A stretch of 64,000 nucleotides of DNA from Nymphaea colorata (GCF_008831285.2 NC_045140.1:18350370-18414369), one strand, 5' to 3'. Positions 36,506 to 50,491 are shown, counted from the stretch's first letter. Program-made: numbers and translations. The notes: generated by a model not told the origin, from the letters alone.

Positions 36506-39500
36506 TCACATTCTACAAGCGTCATTTTCACATGCATCCACCTGAAAGCAGAGTCCACAGTTGGTAATTCCAAATATAGCAACGGAACAAGTCAATAACA
36601 CCATATTTCATCTAACATATTGGTCCGAAGCAAAGCTAGAACGGATACTTCTTGAAAGGGCAAATAGTCTACAAATTTGATTGAACTGGACACCCTCAGT
36701 TGAACATTTGCCGACCATTGATGCTTAATCTTTGGCTAAGAAAACATGGAGCAAAGAAGCATTTCCAAAGTAAAAGTGGAGAACAGATTATCAATGTAAT
36801 CATAATATAACCTAGACATAACCGATTGCGAAACAAGTGGCCAAGGATTATTTAAGAGGTCATGGTAAGTTCCATCCTTCAGTTTTCCAATTCCAGTGCA
36901 ACTAAGAGGCTTATGGCTTCCTTCTATTCAACTTATCAGCAAATATTTGTGTGATGTGAATCTCAAGCCTAAGAGTCAAATTGGTATGAAGGCTTAAGCC
37001 AAAGAAGAATGGGTCACCTCTGAAACCAACCTCCTGGTGGGTAAGCCACCTCTTTTTATTACAAAGGAATCAGCAGACAAGAAAAAATGCATTTCAAGCA
37101 GCTCCTATTGTGTCACTTCATTATGAAAACAATCAAGCATCTCCTAATCCAACACATAAAATATATATCATGTGAATGTCCATGAGTTTGTGGTACACAT
37201 GAGATATGACTGCCATATTCCTGAGATATCAACAACTTCATTGGCGCTATTTTGAACTTATATTTTAATATCGACCACCACCAATGATGGCAATTTTTCA
37301 TCACATAAATACTGGCATTTGTATTCCATAATTGTCACAACAACTTAAATGAGATACATGATACAGTACAGAACCAAAAAAGGTACATGGATCAAAGTAT
37401 AAGATGTTCTGCAGGTTACAACTTTATACTCAGTGCAAGTTAGGATCTTGTTATAACAGCCTACAACACATTATTTTATGGGTAGAGCAACAAGGCCAAA
37501 TTTTTCAAAAAAATCTTCAATATAACTAGTATATAATTGGATATAATACAGCAGGAACAGGACACACATGAAAAAACAGCTGACCAGTATACGAGCATAT
37601 CAACATTACTTAAGAGGTACAAGAATATGGAAAGAGATAGTGTTTCTCAAGATAAATAAAGTGATGGATTTGTGACGAAAAGAAAAGCGGATACCTAGAT
37701 AAAAAGGTTGCAGTTTTGCACCTCAAACCTAAAAGAAAGCAAAGATACAGGAACTACGTTGAAACCACGTAATCATCCTTCTAAGGACTACCGAGAAGAC
37801 ACCCAGCACAATATTGGGCACGTACCATCTTTTTCCTCCTTTCTTCCAAAACCTTCTCCAGAGGTGGTCGACCTTCAACAACAGAAAAACATCTTCAGGA
37901 TTCTTCAATATTCAAGAAAACAAGTGCCTAACATTTTTCCCATTTGCTTAATGCAACTCATGAAATGTGTTAACAGAAATTTGGTGGTGATGAGAAAAGT
38001 CTAAAAGATGAATCATGGTGCACCAACTATAGGTCTACCTCATGGATCTTATTGGTAAATTTTCTAAACCAACATTTGACAAAGTTATAATTTTGTTAAG
38101 TGGTGTGCACAACATGGCTTATGTAAACTTATTAGTTACGTTTTCCATTGATATGAATTATGTTTGCAGTAAAGGAATGGCTCCAACATATGAAATTCAG
38201 AGCAATTTCATTTATCACACGAGGAAAATAAGATGTATGCAGAACAGTTGAAGAATAGAAAGATGACTGACAGATTATGTAATTAAGACAAGTAGATTAT
38301 AGTGATGTAGAAGTTCACATTACAGCTCCTGCAAACATTAAAAATATTTTCCCAGTAGTATGGACAGAATGCTGAAGGAATGAAACGTTATTTTCAGATT
38401 ATTGGCAAAACATATACAAACAAGGTGTTGGGAGAATGTTCTACCTGTAATTTGCAGACGGTATTTGGCCCAAACACCATAAATTGCATCTGCTATGCTT
38501 GCAATCTGCAAAAAAAGAAAAAAAAAAGGCACCACGCTCATGGCGCATTGAGAAAAGATACTAATGCATCTAAAGTAATTGTGCTCTACATAAGGTAAGT
38601 GTCATTGGTACAATGACATATATGTCAAGCAAAAGCAAGTTAGTCCAAGAGTCAAATGAAACTCTTGACAGCCACAAACCATTACAAGTATCTGGTAATG
38701 TAGAAACCAGCAATGACATACCGGTTCATACTTTGTGATGGCGTAAACCCATCCAAGTCCAACTTCCTCGTACAGTCTTCTAAATGCCTGCATAACATTG
38801 TTAATTAATTAAGATGACAGTGTTAAATTTATTTACATGGATTGCTTTATTTTTTGTGCCAGCGAGTGTGCATGAAAAGAATATTTTAATGAAGGCAATG
38901 GGCCAGGTGTAAATAATAGTGCAAGTTCTATAAACTCAATCTGAACTCAAACGTGGTATGTCTACTAAAGATAAAAAATATGAATTACGTGTTTTTGATG
39001 TAAGAACAGGAGTATAAGACATCGGATTTTCAAATACTACAGGGTGTTGATTTCTGATGAACTGGAATAGCACACTTGCTACAATTGCCTTTAGTAGAAA
39101 AATCATTTACGTAGATCACATATGCAAGGATCAAGCTATTAATGACAAGATACAGTGTTAGTCATAATGGCTTAACATAAGAAATTTTAAGATGATAATT
39201 ATTTAATTTATTTTATATATTTGAAATGTTGAACAAACTAGTGAGAATCAGCTGATGAGCTAGATAAATAACATTACAAAGACATAAAGAAGCAGAAAGT
39301 GGCCAGAGGTAAAGATGACAACATACAGCAACATCAGTTAGTACAGTTCCATCATATGAGATGGCATGAATTCTCCCCATGACCTACAGACAAAAGGAAA
39401 CCATTTTAATTGCTCATTAAAATTAAATATAGAAGCATGGAAAGGTATACCAATATAAAAGCATTAACTGTATTTTCTGGTTAATGCAGAATCTCACATC

Positions 39501-42079
39501 AATCAATTTAGTTACAACGGCTAAAATGGATGCCAGTGTTCAAGGCCAATAGATAGCTCATTGGTATATACAGTGGCCTGGCAGTGAACACAAAACTTAA
39601 GTTGTTTATTCATGACCAACAAGCAAAATTGAACGGTAAACTGTGAGTCCAAAAGTGCCTCAAATTGCACAAACTCACGAACCATATACTATGACCAAAG
39701 AAATTAAAGAGAACTAATGCAAAAGAAAAAAATAAAGAGGTCTAAAGCACCCATAGCCGCAACCTAGTTCCGGAATCATCTAGTGACAATTTTATAATAC
39801 TGACTTCAATTTGTCACCTATGGCAAAGCATCATTCATATAAACAAATGCTGCATCTGTGATTCTTTAGCAGCACATCCCAGTCTCAGCTTCTAGGTAAA
39901 ACAGGATTGCCTAGTTTCATGCAAGACAATAAGTTCTCTTTACTATAATCATGGGGAACTAGATGGAGCTAGGGCAGCTTATAGCATTAGATAACTAACA
40001 TTAGGACGGAATAACAAATATTTACCACTTTCAGGCTTCTTATTAGAAAACGATACTAAATAAGTTTCAAGGTACTCATTTCTCCTATTTATTGTTTTCA
40101 TATTTTACTGCTGAAAATACCAGATGAATAAAATGGCATCAAGCAGCAGAGAGAAGTTCGACTACAGTTACATACAGTCTTGTAGTCTAGTCCTTCATTT
40201 TCTTCAGGGGAGTAATTGCTTGAGCTAATGTCCACAAACTTGATAGTCCCAAAACGCTCATTCTGCTCCTTCAGCATATTGACCTGATTATTTAAACAAT
40301 TGATTCATACAACTCAAACTTGAAGTCAAAGGTTATAGAATGAAAATATGATATTAAGCAGATCTCTTCTAAAATATTAAGCAGATCTCTTTCGTCTCAT
40401 GATAATGAAAGCAAGCAATTGTTGTAGGCCAGGGGCAAGAACTAAAATCAAAAGTATGAGCTACAAGGCAAATTCACTTTGCAGCTTTATTTTAGCCCAG
40501 GAAAAGGCTTCAGAGGAGGCCAGAGTTTCCTATCATAGCAAGCACTAAGCCTTCATCCAATCTCCCAGTGCTTTTCAGGCCAAGCCTTTCAAGTTGAAAG
40601 CTCGGAAGCATTACCATGAGCTGGCCAACATGCTATAGATGTATTTCTCTATGAGACGACCTTGCTATTTTATATAGTTATTCAATTGCTACTTGCAAGG
40701 TCTTACAAGCCTTGCAGCAGAATTCCAAAACAAGCTGTTCAATATGAAATTATGAATTCAAAAGTTTCACCTTCTTATAAAGCCAATAGATCAAAACCAG
40801 TCTGTTTTGACAAACAAGCAGACCCACAGGATACATCAAATTTGCAAAAAAAAAAGAAAAAAGAGGGGAAATTCATGAGATCGCCAAGTGAGTGATTCTT
40901 GAATATGTGAATGTGACAAAGAATTAATCTTTTCATACAAAAAATACTTGCATATAATCAACTGATGGTCGGTGCTAGAACTGCATTATCCACCAGCTGT
41001 AACCATATTATCCAGCTTGTAACGTTTGGATCTCCCACCCAAAAGTGTGTCAAAGATCTTAGTTAAAGCTGACACATGAGGATGCTCAACTGCAATCGCC
41101 TCATGATTCTTCTTTTGAAACTTAGATACCTTCCACAATGGATCCAGAGAACTTAACCAAGCAGAACTTGTGTGATCATTAAATGAGTTTCTATGCTGTA
41201 TGATGTGCATGAGTATTACTAGTTTGGTCAGAATAAGTTCACTCAAGTTTTCTGGGACTTGAGCCTGCAATGATAAAATGTGTCTGAGACTTTGTTTCTG
41301 TGCAGTTACATCGTCATTGTGAGCCTACCTTAGACAAAGTATAAGGTGATATCCTGAGGATATGAACGGGCAAAGATCTGCTAGAGTAGATACTAGATAC
41401 ATGAAAACATACAATAGCTAATAAAAATGTATCATCGTTGAAGTCTGGAGATACAAGCCTTTACACATACAGTTAGATTCAGCAGAAATGGATGTTCCAA
41501 AAATGTTGAACAAAAGCAGATGAATAGTTAAACAGTTCAAAGGATTCAACTTGAGATTAAATCCACTAAAATTGACCTCACGCATGCATAACGGGCATTC
41601 CCCATCATAGAGCATCTTGATTCTCCATTTCTCAGATGGTTTCTCTTGCTCTTTCTCCAACACTTTCTGAGCAGAAGATGTGTCACTATGCACTGCAGAA
41701 ATCTTATATTTGGCACCTGTTGTAAAGGGTATACAAGGAAAATAGTACCAAATAGATCAAGAACCAAAGCAAATACACCTGACACCCTGTTTAAGGGAAT
41801 AAAGCAAATTTCACGATGAATGAACCAGCAATTGGCTGAAACACAATTAAATTTTCACACGCACTTAAGAAATCCTATACTTGGCACATGTTATAAAGGT
41901 ATGACTGTACAAGTACCATTCTGATACAAGTAAAGTTAGGACAGATAATTCAAGAATCAAAGCAAATGCACCTGATACCTTATCTGTCAATCAGTGAATA
42001 AAGCAATTTTTTATGATATGATTGACAAAAGCAGCGATTAGCTTAGATACACACACACACACAGACACACACAGATACA

Positions 42080-42172
<93 letters not shown>

Positions 42173-42396
42173 AAAAAAAACTAGTAGGTGCTAGATATTT
42201 AGATGTTAAACGGATAAGGAACAAGCTCAATTCTTTATCATTTGTAGATCAGCGGTTGAAAGAAAATGTTGCAAGCTAATACTATATGATGAAAATGATG
42301 CATCACCATTTTCTTCTTGTTACCCCCGATTTCGAAAAAAATCAAGAGTTGAAATTGTTCTTATCTATCTAGCATCTGAGAGTCTAATACCTACAA

Positions 42397-42481
<85 letters not shown>

Positions 42482-43047
42482 AGAGAGACGGAAGCACACA
42501 GTTATATTGTCTTCTTATTATATTTCTCTTTCCTCGGTTCCCCCTCCACCGTCATATTGAGGTATCAGCCCGTTGAGATTAAAATGTACAAAATCAGTGG
42601 ACTAACATATGCCAAAGCAATTCGCTTATAGAATACAAGAAAATAGTTTAATTGAATTTTAATTTGGAGTTTCTTCATTTTCAGGGTTCCCCTGAATCCA
42701 TGATCGCATGATGAGAATGCAGCCCCCACCCCCAAGATTACTTGTTAACGCTAGCAATAAAATGAACCGACAAAGAATACCACAGGCAGTAGTAGCTCCC
42801 AACAATCGTAAAACCAACCATCACAAAACGATACAGAACCAAAAAGGACTGTATCGTGCTCAAAATTTTAACGAAGAAAATAAATAAAATTAAAATAAAT
42901 AACATGGAAGGAAGAAGAGGTAGCCTTACCAGGCCAGTGGCGATAACCAACGTTGGCGAGAAGAGGAGAGGGTAAGTTCAGGTGATGAGGGGTCGAGTTA
43001 AGGAAGAAGCTACCAGATTTTCGTAAGCACATCACCCTTGACACCAT
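36506..43047 (-). CDS. DCC-family thiol-disulfide oxidoreductase-like protein, copy B, intact (8 exons)
   Basis: Thioredoxin-fold-like DUF393 protein; thiol-disulfide exchange is inferred from the family and no substrate is known. Exons are 42930-43047, 41577-41716, 40176-40283, 39327-39383, 38722-38787, 38445-38505, 37826-37872 and 36506-36541. All phases match, giving 210 aa. Residues 1-45 look like an organelle transit peptide (Ser, Leu and Arg, few acids). The DCC motif YDGECPLCMREVNML spans the exon 2/3 border, followed by FGTIKFVDISS, GLDYKTVMGRIHAI, AFRRLYEEVGLGW and IYGVWAKYRLQITGRPP. The weakest junctions are the GAG|GTCAAT donor of exon 2 and the 12-codon last exon (VDACENDACRM). 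If that last splice is not used the protein ends 15 codons past exon 7. Confidence 0.87.
42049..42168. repeat. Self-complementary microsatellite (AC)n(TA)n(GT)n
   Basis: CA repeats, then about 28 TA units, then GT repeats, so the whole tract is close to a perfect palindrome. It lies in DCC intron 1 of copy B. The copy A equivalent lacks the GT block. Confidence 0.95.
42401..42478. repeat. Microsatellite (CT)n(TA)n
   Basis: About 17 CT units followed by about 22 TA units, inside a segment absent from copy A. Confidence 0.95.
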
Positions 43048-43119
43048 TTTCTTTCAATCACTCTCTCTACCAGATCAACGGGAAACAGTACACAAAAGCA
43101 AGCGAGGTTCAGTGGAACT

Positions 43120-45159
43120 GCACTCTTCAACGTCGCACGGATGCCTCCACACGGCGTTGGACGAAAAGGATTTTTCTTCTTGTTAACTTATGAACTTGTT
43201 TAGAGATCAATTACACGTTCTATTCTTGCCACGTTTACACGTTGTCGACTTTCCCTCTCTGGTGTTCGGATGCCGTTGGGTCTTCGAGACGGATTCAAGC
43301 CATCAAGGATGGCAGATATGCCTCCGTTGTTTAGAGATGATATAGTAGTGGCTTGATTATGGGGTGTTCATGCCTGTTAGAAGAACAAAGAAATCCTCTC
43401 TGACGTGTGGTGTCTATTCGATTGCTTCAACTGCTCCGAAATATTTCGAGCTACGTGTCCTTCTCTGCGTCATACAAAGTAATGCGCTTGATCGTGGTTC
43501 ACAGATCTCTCCCTTTTTCCCCAATCACGACCCATTTCTTTGGGTCTTTACCATGCAACATAAACGAGCCAAAAGAATTTCCACGCCTCATAGAAAACAT
43601 GTAAATGGCACCATGTTGATAAGCATGTCCTTGAATGAGTCTAAAAAAAAAGGAAAATAATGAGGTCAACTAAAGCATTAAACGTTAGCTTGTTTTTAGG
43701 GAGGGCCATAAAAACATCTTGAATGTAATTCAGTGCCTATAGATTTGATTCGTCTGGAAGTACCATCAATAAAAATCAAAACCCAGTTTACCCATACGAA
43801 GGAATTAAGATCTCATGACCCTGTGGTTGAGTCTCCTAACAACGTAGATTATATATCTCAGTAATGCACTCATATTAGAGTTGCCAATGTTCTATTTTAG
43901 AATATTGATGAGAATGCAACATTTTAAAGAAACTATGAGCCATCATATCCTCTCCCACATGAGAATTGTAATATGTCTTATGTTCTAAGTAAAAATTTTA
44001 TTAAGCGTTAAAAAAGAAAGCACAACAGAGGACTATTAACCCATCACACCCTCTTGTATGATAAATCACATACCTCATAAGCCTATGCCACTTGCTGGAG
44101 TTAAGAGGTCCTTGCGTTCAAGAAGCTTCCACTTTTATTAGTAGTAGTATTACGTTGTTAAGGGGGGAAAAACACAAAATATGGAATTACGAAATCTGCC
44201 ACCCTGTGGGTCTTGGCAAAAAAAAAAAAAATTGAAAGGCTGGAAGTTCACAAGAATTTTCACCATTTAACGAGATCATGGATGAGGCGTAATTGTTGAT
44301 ACATCGGGCCCTGCAAATATTCTGCTGACAATGGAGAGTTTTGTATGGCTTGACCAAAACAAACATATGAAAATAACAAATAATCATTTTTAACTTTCCG
44401 CTTCAGAGGAATCAACTTGTCAATGAACAAAAATTTAACAAGCACCGTTCTTAGTCCTACTTTACAGAAAAATGAATTCAGCCCCATGCTAGGTACCGTT
44501 ACATCCATCCATCATCGAAAATGCCGCCTTGTTTCTTGGTCGATGCCCAAAGAAAAGCTCCATGCCAGGTACCGTTACATCCATCCATCACCGAAAATGC
44601 CGCCTTGTTTCTTGGTCGATGCCCAAAGAGAAGCTCCATGCCAATCGCCAGGTACCGTTACATCCATCCATCGCCGAAAATGCCGCCTACTTTCTTGGTC
44701 GTTGCTCAAAGAAAAGCTTTTGATTACTGAATGGAATAATTTTCGATATGTAAAATCATAATGGCTACAAGAAAATTCAGACAACCTTGTCATAATGTTA
44801 CTCATGTTACCAACTGTAGTAGTTCAGGACTTGAATAAGAGGCATAAAGAGGATGAACCTTCAATTATATGAAAAATACGGTATTGAATTTCTATTACAC
44901 ACGGCACGTATTAGGTAGGCCTAGCTGGAGCAAAAAAGGGGTTAAAGATCAGCAATGGTGTACATCGTCTAGCTGATCCAAACTGCAAAAAGGCCCACTA
45001 ATCTAATACAGGACAGCTCAAATGAGCAAACTAAGCTTAATAAGGGCCTTACCCAGAGGGTTCAGGACCAGGTTTTCCTTTGATTTGGTCGAAAAGAAAA
45101 AACTAAAATTTGTTAGTGCTTAATTGACAGCTGTGGCTCTACAAAATTCAACTTGAGGT
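43120..45159. other. No gene seen apart from a tandem repeat
   Basis: This lies between the end of the duplication and the PRORP stop codon. It has several medium open frames (for example around 43364-43660), but no family motifs, no codon pattern and no splice support. Confidence 0.5.
44491..44720. repeat. Three-copy tandem repeat, 76-83 bp unit
   Basis: The units start at 44491, 44567 and 44650, each AGGTACCGTTACATCC... followed by GAAAATGCCGCC and CTTGGTCG.TGC. The second unit carries a 7-bp extension at its end. The units are nearly identical, so the array is recent. Confidence 0.93.
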
Positions 45160-48100
45160 TTAGTGCGGAGAGCTAATCTGCAAGTTGCTTGCATTAGTCG
45201 GTTCAAAATATCCACTAACGTGCTTCAAATGTGGGAACCTGGGCCTTGTTACGCAAATCCATTGTCTTGGAGCATTTTGATTTTCAGCAGCAATAGGTAC
45301 ATGCCAACTCCCACATACCGATTCCTGCAACTCCAGAGAAGACATTTTCCTTGTGAATTTACTAAGCAATAATCGCTCAAAGACAAGCATTGAAGATTAT
45401 TAAGGATAAAGCAACTATAGCACGAAGGAAGGAAAACTAGACTAAGAAAATATTGATCACCTGGATAACTGTTGAATATGGCAGTGGCATCTGAAACTTG
45501 AGTCGCCTAGATGCAGACAGCCGAACCTGCAAAACATAAGGTAATCACTAGGCTACTATCTCAGGAAGAATAATTCAGTAACGTAATAATTTTAACATTC
45601 AATTGAACAGAAAAAAAGTGGATACAGGAACCATATAATTGGAAACTATAACTTATAAGCAAACATCAAAATAGTACACAGACTTCACAAAGATGTAGCA
45701 CAACTATGGTTTTCCCCTTCTTTCCTTCTTCAGAGGGCAATTAATGATGTTCATTCGTTCACCCATAAAGTTGGTTTTACCTGGGCTTATATGCTCCATT
45801 TAATAAAGAAAAAGTTTAGATAAGCACATGAGGGAAATATTTTTGTTAGCGCAGTAGGAAGGCTCCTCCATCAAGTTGATCATGTTCAGAAATGGAAAAA
45901 AAAAGTTCCAAACATTTACCAGAACCGTGCATGCACAAGAGAGAGAGAGAGAGGATATCAAACATAACCTAGAGCAAAATCTTATACCATACAAATCATA
46001 ACCCCTTTTGCATTGAAGCTATAGGATGCAGAGGTCTAAAGGAAGACCATTTTTAATAATTCAACCATTGTCCCGCGTAAGATGTCAACATGGCAATTCA
46101 CATCAGCCTAAGGAGCAGATTGACTATTGGGTACCAAGATCACCAACTGTGAGACCTTTCATAATCAACTAAATTAACTAGTGAAGCCCAAAGAATTTCT
46201 AAAATTGTAGATGCTTGTATAAGAACAAAACGAGATATTCCAGAAAGAAGAAACAAATGCATGGGCCCTTAAATAGAAGGCATAACATAAAATATGTAAC
46301 CATTTAAGAATGGTGATAGAAATTCAGACAGAGGTTTGTCTGCCATGATCTAACGACAAGCTTCACAAGACTACTTGTAGAAAACTAGGCAAAAAAATCT
46401 AGGACCAATATAAGGTGCAAGTACAACCCTCAGACGTAGACTTATCCCAGTGGTTAATACAAGATTAATGAACTAACCTGATGTCTTTCTTTCCATGTTG
46501 GAAAAAAACTTTTTCCTAGTAGTTGGAACAAATGATCCCGCATTTCATCGTTTGTAACAAGCAGACAACGACAACTAACAGCTGCATATAACCAATACCT
46601 GGTCAACATATTCCAAACAACAATCAGTTATATATGATGGGAACAAACAAAAGAACAAATCAATCATAAGTCACGGCACAATCTATAATCATCTCAAACA
46701 CACAAGCGATCTACAAACTGCAGATAAACACATATAGAAGCAAATATACATGGCGCTTAAATAGGTTGGGGTTTAGAGCAAACCAGTCATCATTCGAACC
46801 AACAGGGGTAGTATAGATTGCACGGGACCTCCTCCAGCTTTCTATCAGATGTTTGATTTCCGGTCTATCCACAGCATCACCCTTTAGGTGCCAGCTGTGC
46901 AAAATAACAAGCGGTAATTTCTTTGAAGGACTCATTTTATGTAAGGCATTTACAACAGAATTCAGCTGCCACGAAATTGAAAGAATTGTATCAGAAACTA
47001 AAAGATTTCAAATTTTGCTATTTGATCCAGCCACAAAGGAGGTTGTAAATTTTGGAACGCCTCTTACCCGAGAGAAACTAGAAACGTGTAAACCTGGTTT
47101 GAAGTGTCCCATATTGGCACCATCAATTACAGCATCAAAAGGCCCATTCTTTTCAAGCCAATCCTATAAAAAACAATCAATTGATTAGGCAAACTCAAAC
47201 TCGCCAATGACAGATGTTGCGCAGCATGTAACATTATACTGACTAGCAAATTTGCCAGAAAATCCCTTTTCACCAACTAATTAAGTTGTCCCAACTTGAG
47301 TCTCGACTTTTTAAAAAATTCTTTGGAAGTTGTGTGCTCATAATGACTTATTAATTAAAAAAAAAGAACTCTTTCTCTGCAAACTTGGTAGATGGATAGG
47401 AAATGCAAACAAAGAGCACAAACATCCATCAGTAACAACATAACTATGACGACTACCGCCAAAAAGATTAGATAACCTTGAATGGATTCAAAATCACCAG
47501 GAAGAAAAATCAGCATAGAGACTCACAATATAGAAATCCTACCTGAAATTTTGTAAAATCATTCTTAACTTGTTTTTCACAAGCCAAATCCGCAATGGAC
47601 TTTGCAAAGTTCTCTGTCTCACGTGGGTCGATGTCAATGGTTACCAGTCTCTCCCCACAAACCTTGCAGACACCCTTCTCGCTGATCTTCGACTTTGCGA
47701 CCTTCCAGTCTCCCTTCCCCAACCAACCTTTCCCATGCCAACCACCTCCCCCCTCAACAATCCCCATCCTAACCTCCTCTGTGTCGCAATTTTCCACCCC
47801 CACCTTGGCAGCTGCCTTGCTGCGGAACCACCTCTCTAAGATCTCTGCTGTTGACTCAGATATCACCCACACTGCCCTTCTCAATCTATGTAAAATTGAG
47901 TAAACCTTGTCTCCTCTCCCAGCCTCAGAGCTTGCCTGCAGAAGTGCAGCAAGCTCACTCTCTTCTGGTACAATCCCAAAGTTCAGCATATACTCATCAA
48001 CCTCATAGGCCTTCTCCACCTTCCCAAGCCTGCAGAAACCGTATAATGCTGGGCCAAATGAGCGGAGACGTGGTGTGAGCCCATAATCAGTCATTTGCTT

Positions 48101-48595
48101 AAGAAGGTTGAAGGCAAGATCAAAGTCGCCCTTCTCAGCAGCAAGGCGGGTAAGGTTAGTGATGGTTGCTTCATTTGGGGGCACGCCATCAGCACGCATA
48201 CGGTCGTAGATCTCAAATCCTCGATCAACCCAGCTGCCTAGGGAGGTGGGGAGAGAGCAGAGGTACAGAAGGGAGTTATAGTGGTAACTGCAAAGGCGGA
48301 CACCTGCTACACGGGCCTCGTCGAAGAGGGAAAAAGCAGAGGCAACGTCACGATTCTCTGAGCATACTTCAAGGCGTTGACGGAGGGTATTCTCCGGCGA
48401 CTCGAAGCGGGGCTTATTCTGCCGCCGGAACGACCTAGAGGTAACAGCAGCTAAGAAGAGAGAAGCAGACGGAATAACCGTGGCAGCATATTGGTGACGG
48501 TGGCATGGGGCACGCTGGAGCGAAGACAAGATGGACAGACATCTGAAGAAGGGATTGATTCGAATTGCTGAGCAGGTAAGCTGCCCAAGCAGCAT
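45160..48595 (-). CDS. PRORP1: Proteinaceous RNase P, organellar type (PRORP1-like), 6 exons
   Basis: Protein-only RNase P, which cuts the 5' leader from tRNA precursors; the related Arabidopsis PRORP1 acts in mitochondria and plastids. Exons are 47543-48595, 47068-47163, 46784-46965, 46478-46598, 45461-45526 and 45160-45324. All phases match, giving 560 aa. An Arg/Ser-rich transit-like N-terminus (about 1-60) is followed by PPR repeats (about 70-270). The zinc-site residues are Cys310, Cys313 (CKVC), His514 and Cys530. The metallonuclease Asp residues are Asp365 (DAVIDGAN), Asp442/443 (GSNDDW) and Asp461 (TNDEMRDH), all at family spacing. Exon 1 holds the whole PPR part. No lesion is seen, so it should be functional. 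The upstream (GA/CT)n tract at 49.1 kb may be in its leader or promoter. Confidence 0.95.
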
Positions 48596-49105
48596 TGGGA
48601 GTTCGGCTCACAAGAACTGAATGGAGACAGTTCGAAGCAGTATCCTTAGAATTCGTTTCCAAAACTAATAATATCTCAAAAAGACTGAAAAAAACAGCTG
48701 GAATCGAAGGCAAAAGGTTTAGGAGATGATTCTTATAAATCAAAATCCATAGACGATGAAATTTAATGATAAAAAAGATACCATGACAGGTGCCAACCAT
48801 GACCAGGCTTCGTATTCACCATCTTGTACGTCAGAGGAACGAACAAGATGAAAACATCAGAGTCTCCATTCGATACATGATTAAAACAGCAAAAAGCCAA
48901 GTTTTAACATAGAACCAAAATGCCTAGATCAGTTATAGCTCCAAAAACTCAGGAACAGAATTAGGGATTCTATGCACGGAAAGAGGGGGAGAAAATACTA
49001 AAACAACCTCCAGTTAGTAGCACAGACAATGAACCAATGATTCAGAAGTCTCTCGTCAGCAAAACGCAAAAAGGCCGAGAAAGAGAGTAGAGACAGAGAG
49101 AGAGG

Positions 49106-49138
<33 letters not shown>

Positions 49139-50491
49139 ACTGATTGGACGTCCACTTACTGGCAGGGCGGCCCGGCGGAATCCAGAATCCAGCGACCGAT
49201 GGTCATATAGGTCGCAGGAAACGGTGGAATTACGTTGCACAGTGCTTTTTCCGAAGGGTTTATGGGCAGATGGAACCACGACGCTTTTCCGGAGAGAAAT
49301 GAAAGACCAGAGCGACCAAGTTGGGTCGACCGACGGGGCCGACTCACTCGGATCACAATACGATCCGGACCAGTTCGGCAAAACGACAATAATAGTAACA
49401 ATAACGGCAATAATTTGTATGCAAACGCATCTGGGTTTTGTTAAGATCTTTCAAACTGATCAACTGGAGCTGGCCGAAATTTTAATCGCATTCAAGACAT
49501 TCAGATCTGGCACTGCACCTTCAGCATTTGAATCTGAGGTCAGCCATGAATCCAGAGAAATAGATCTTTAAAATGTAATCTGAACTAAGGTGCCTGAATG
49601 GTGGAGGAAAATGTACAAATTCTCTCTCAGTGCAACTCCTCCCACCAAACAGGTATGACAGATCTTCCCTTCCAGGTGAGCAGAGGGAACCTCACTGCCC
49701 GAACCAAAGGCTTAGGCTCCATCTTTTTCATTGCCCAAGCGTCTAAAGCTGACAATCATATGAAGCTTTTTCATTTTGAGACGTCGAGGCAATAAGGTTT
49801 TAATGCGCAGAAGAAGACAGAACATCTCACCAACATTCAGATCTACATGTCGTGATGTAAGCTAATTTTGTCAAAGTTATTTAGCATGCCAAGTTTAAAA
49901 CACACCAAACAATGTGAAAATGCACATTTAAGCTATATTCTGAACACCAAACTCTCCAAACGAAATACTTAAAAAAATAAAAACGTAGGCGGAGATTTAC
50001 CATGTGGCAATTAACTCTTACCGGTTGATAAATGTACCAAAATCAAGTAAGGCCTACGAAAAAAGCAAAAATACTATTACAACTGAGCATTTACAAGGTA
50101 ACATTATCTGATATACCTTTTCTTTTCAATACGGTATACAACATAATCATAAATAAGGTCTCAGAGTTTTAAACGGTGAGGTTGTTCTTATGTATAATAC
50201 GGTGAACTTGAAAAAAACGGAATAAAATGAAAAAAATACTGTAAATTTTAAAAAAATTAAAAACAAAAAATAAGAGAAAAATAAAATAAGTAAGAAACTA
50301 ATAACACAAGCATTAAAAGATAAGTAGATTCGCAACAAATAAAAAATAAAAAAAACTGCTTGGCATTAAAAAACTGAAAAAATGGAAAAAGTGAAAAAAG
50401 CGCGAAAATTTTCATTTTTAACGTTTTTTCAAAAAAAAAAAAATATTTTTTAAATTTTTAAGCAGCCATTTAATTTATCGCATTTCTGTGA
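48596..50491. other. PRORP upstream region and AT-rich intergenic DNA
   Basis: 48596-49200 is presumably leader and promoter of PRORP. 49300-49800 has open frames without family features. 50150-50470 is very AT-rich with long A runs. Confidence 0.5.
49082..49136. repeat. (GA)n / (CT)n tract
   Basis: Read on the minus strand this is a CT-rich tract about 490 bp upstream of the PRORP start codon, a position often occupied by pyrimidine patches in plant leaders and promoters. Confidence 0.85.

Larger units (their letters stand above)
32639..43119. repeat. Segmental duplication, copy B (complete to its right end)
   Basis: Direct-orientation counterpart of 1-10326, about 10.5 kb. Since copy A is already homologous at base 1, the true left boundary in copy B may lie upstream of 32639. 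Copy B has an extra 100-bp segment near 35.72 kb and much longer microsatellites near 42.1 and 42.4 kb, and lacks the 157-bp UGT intron segment. Confidence 0.95.

Noticed and set aside
40986..41270. 94-residue minus-strand open frame in DCC intron 2 of copy B
   Set aside because: The equivalent in copy A is broken by stops and frame changes, it has no family motif, and it lies within an intron.
43364..43660. 98-residue open frame right of the duplication
   Set aside because: Overlapping open frames on the same strand, ordinary composition, no recognisable domain.
49224..49571. 115-residue plus-strand open frame upstream of PRORP
   Set aside because: No family features; it overlaps the probable PRORP promoter region and has no homologous look.
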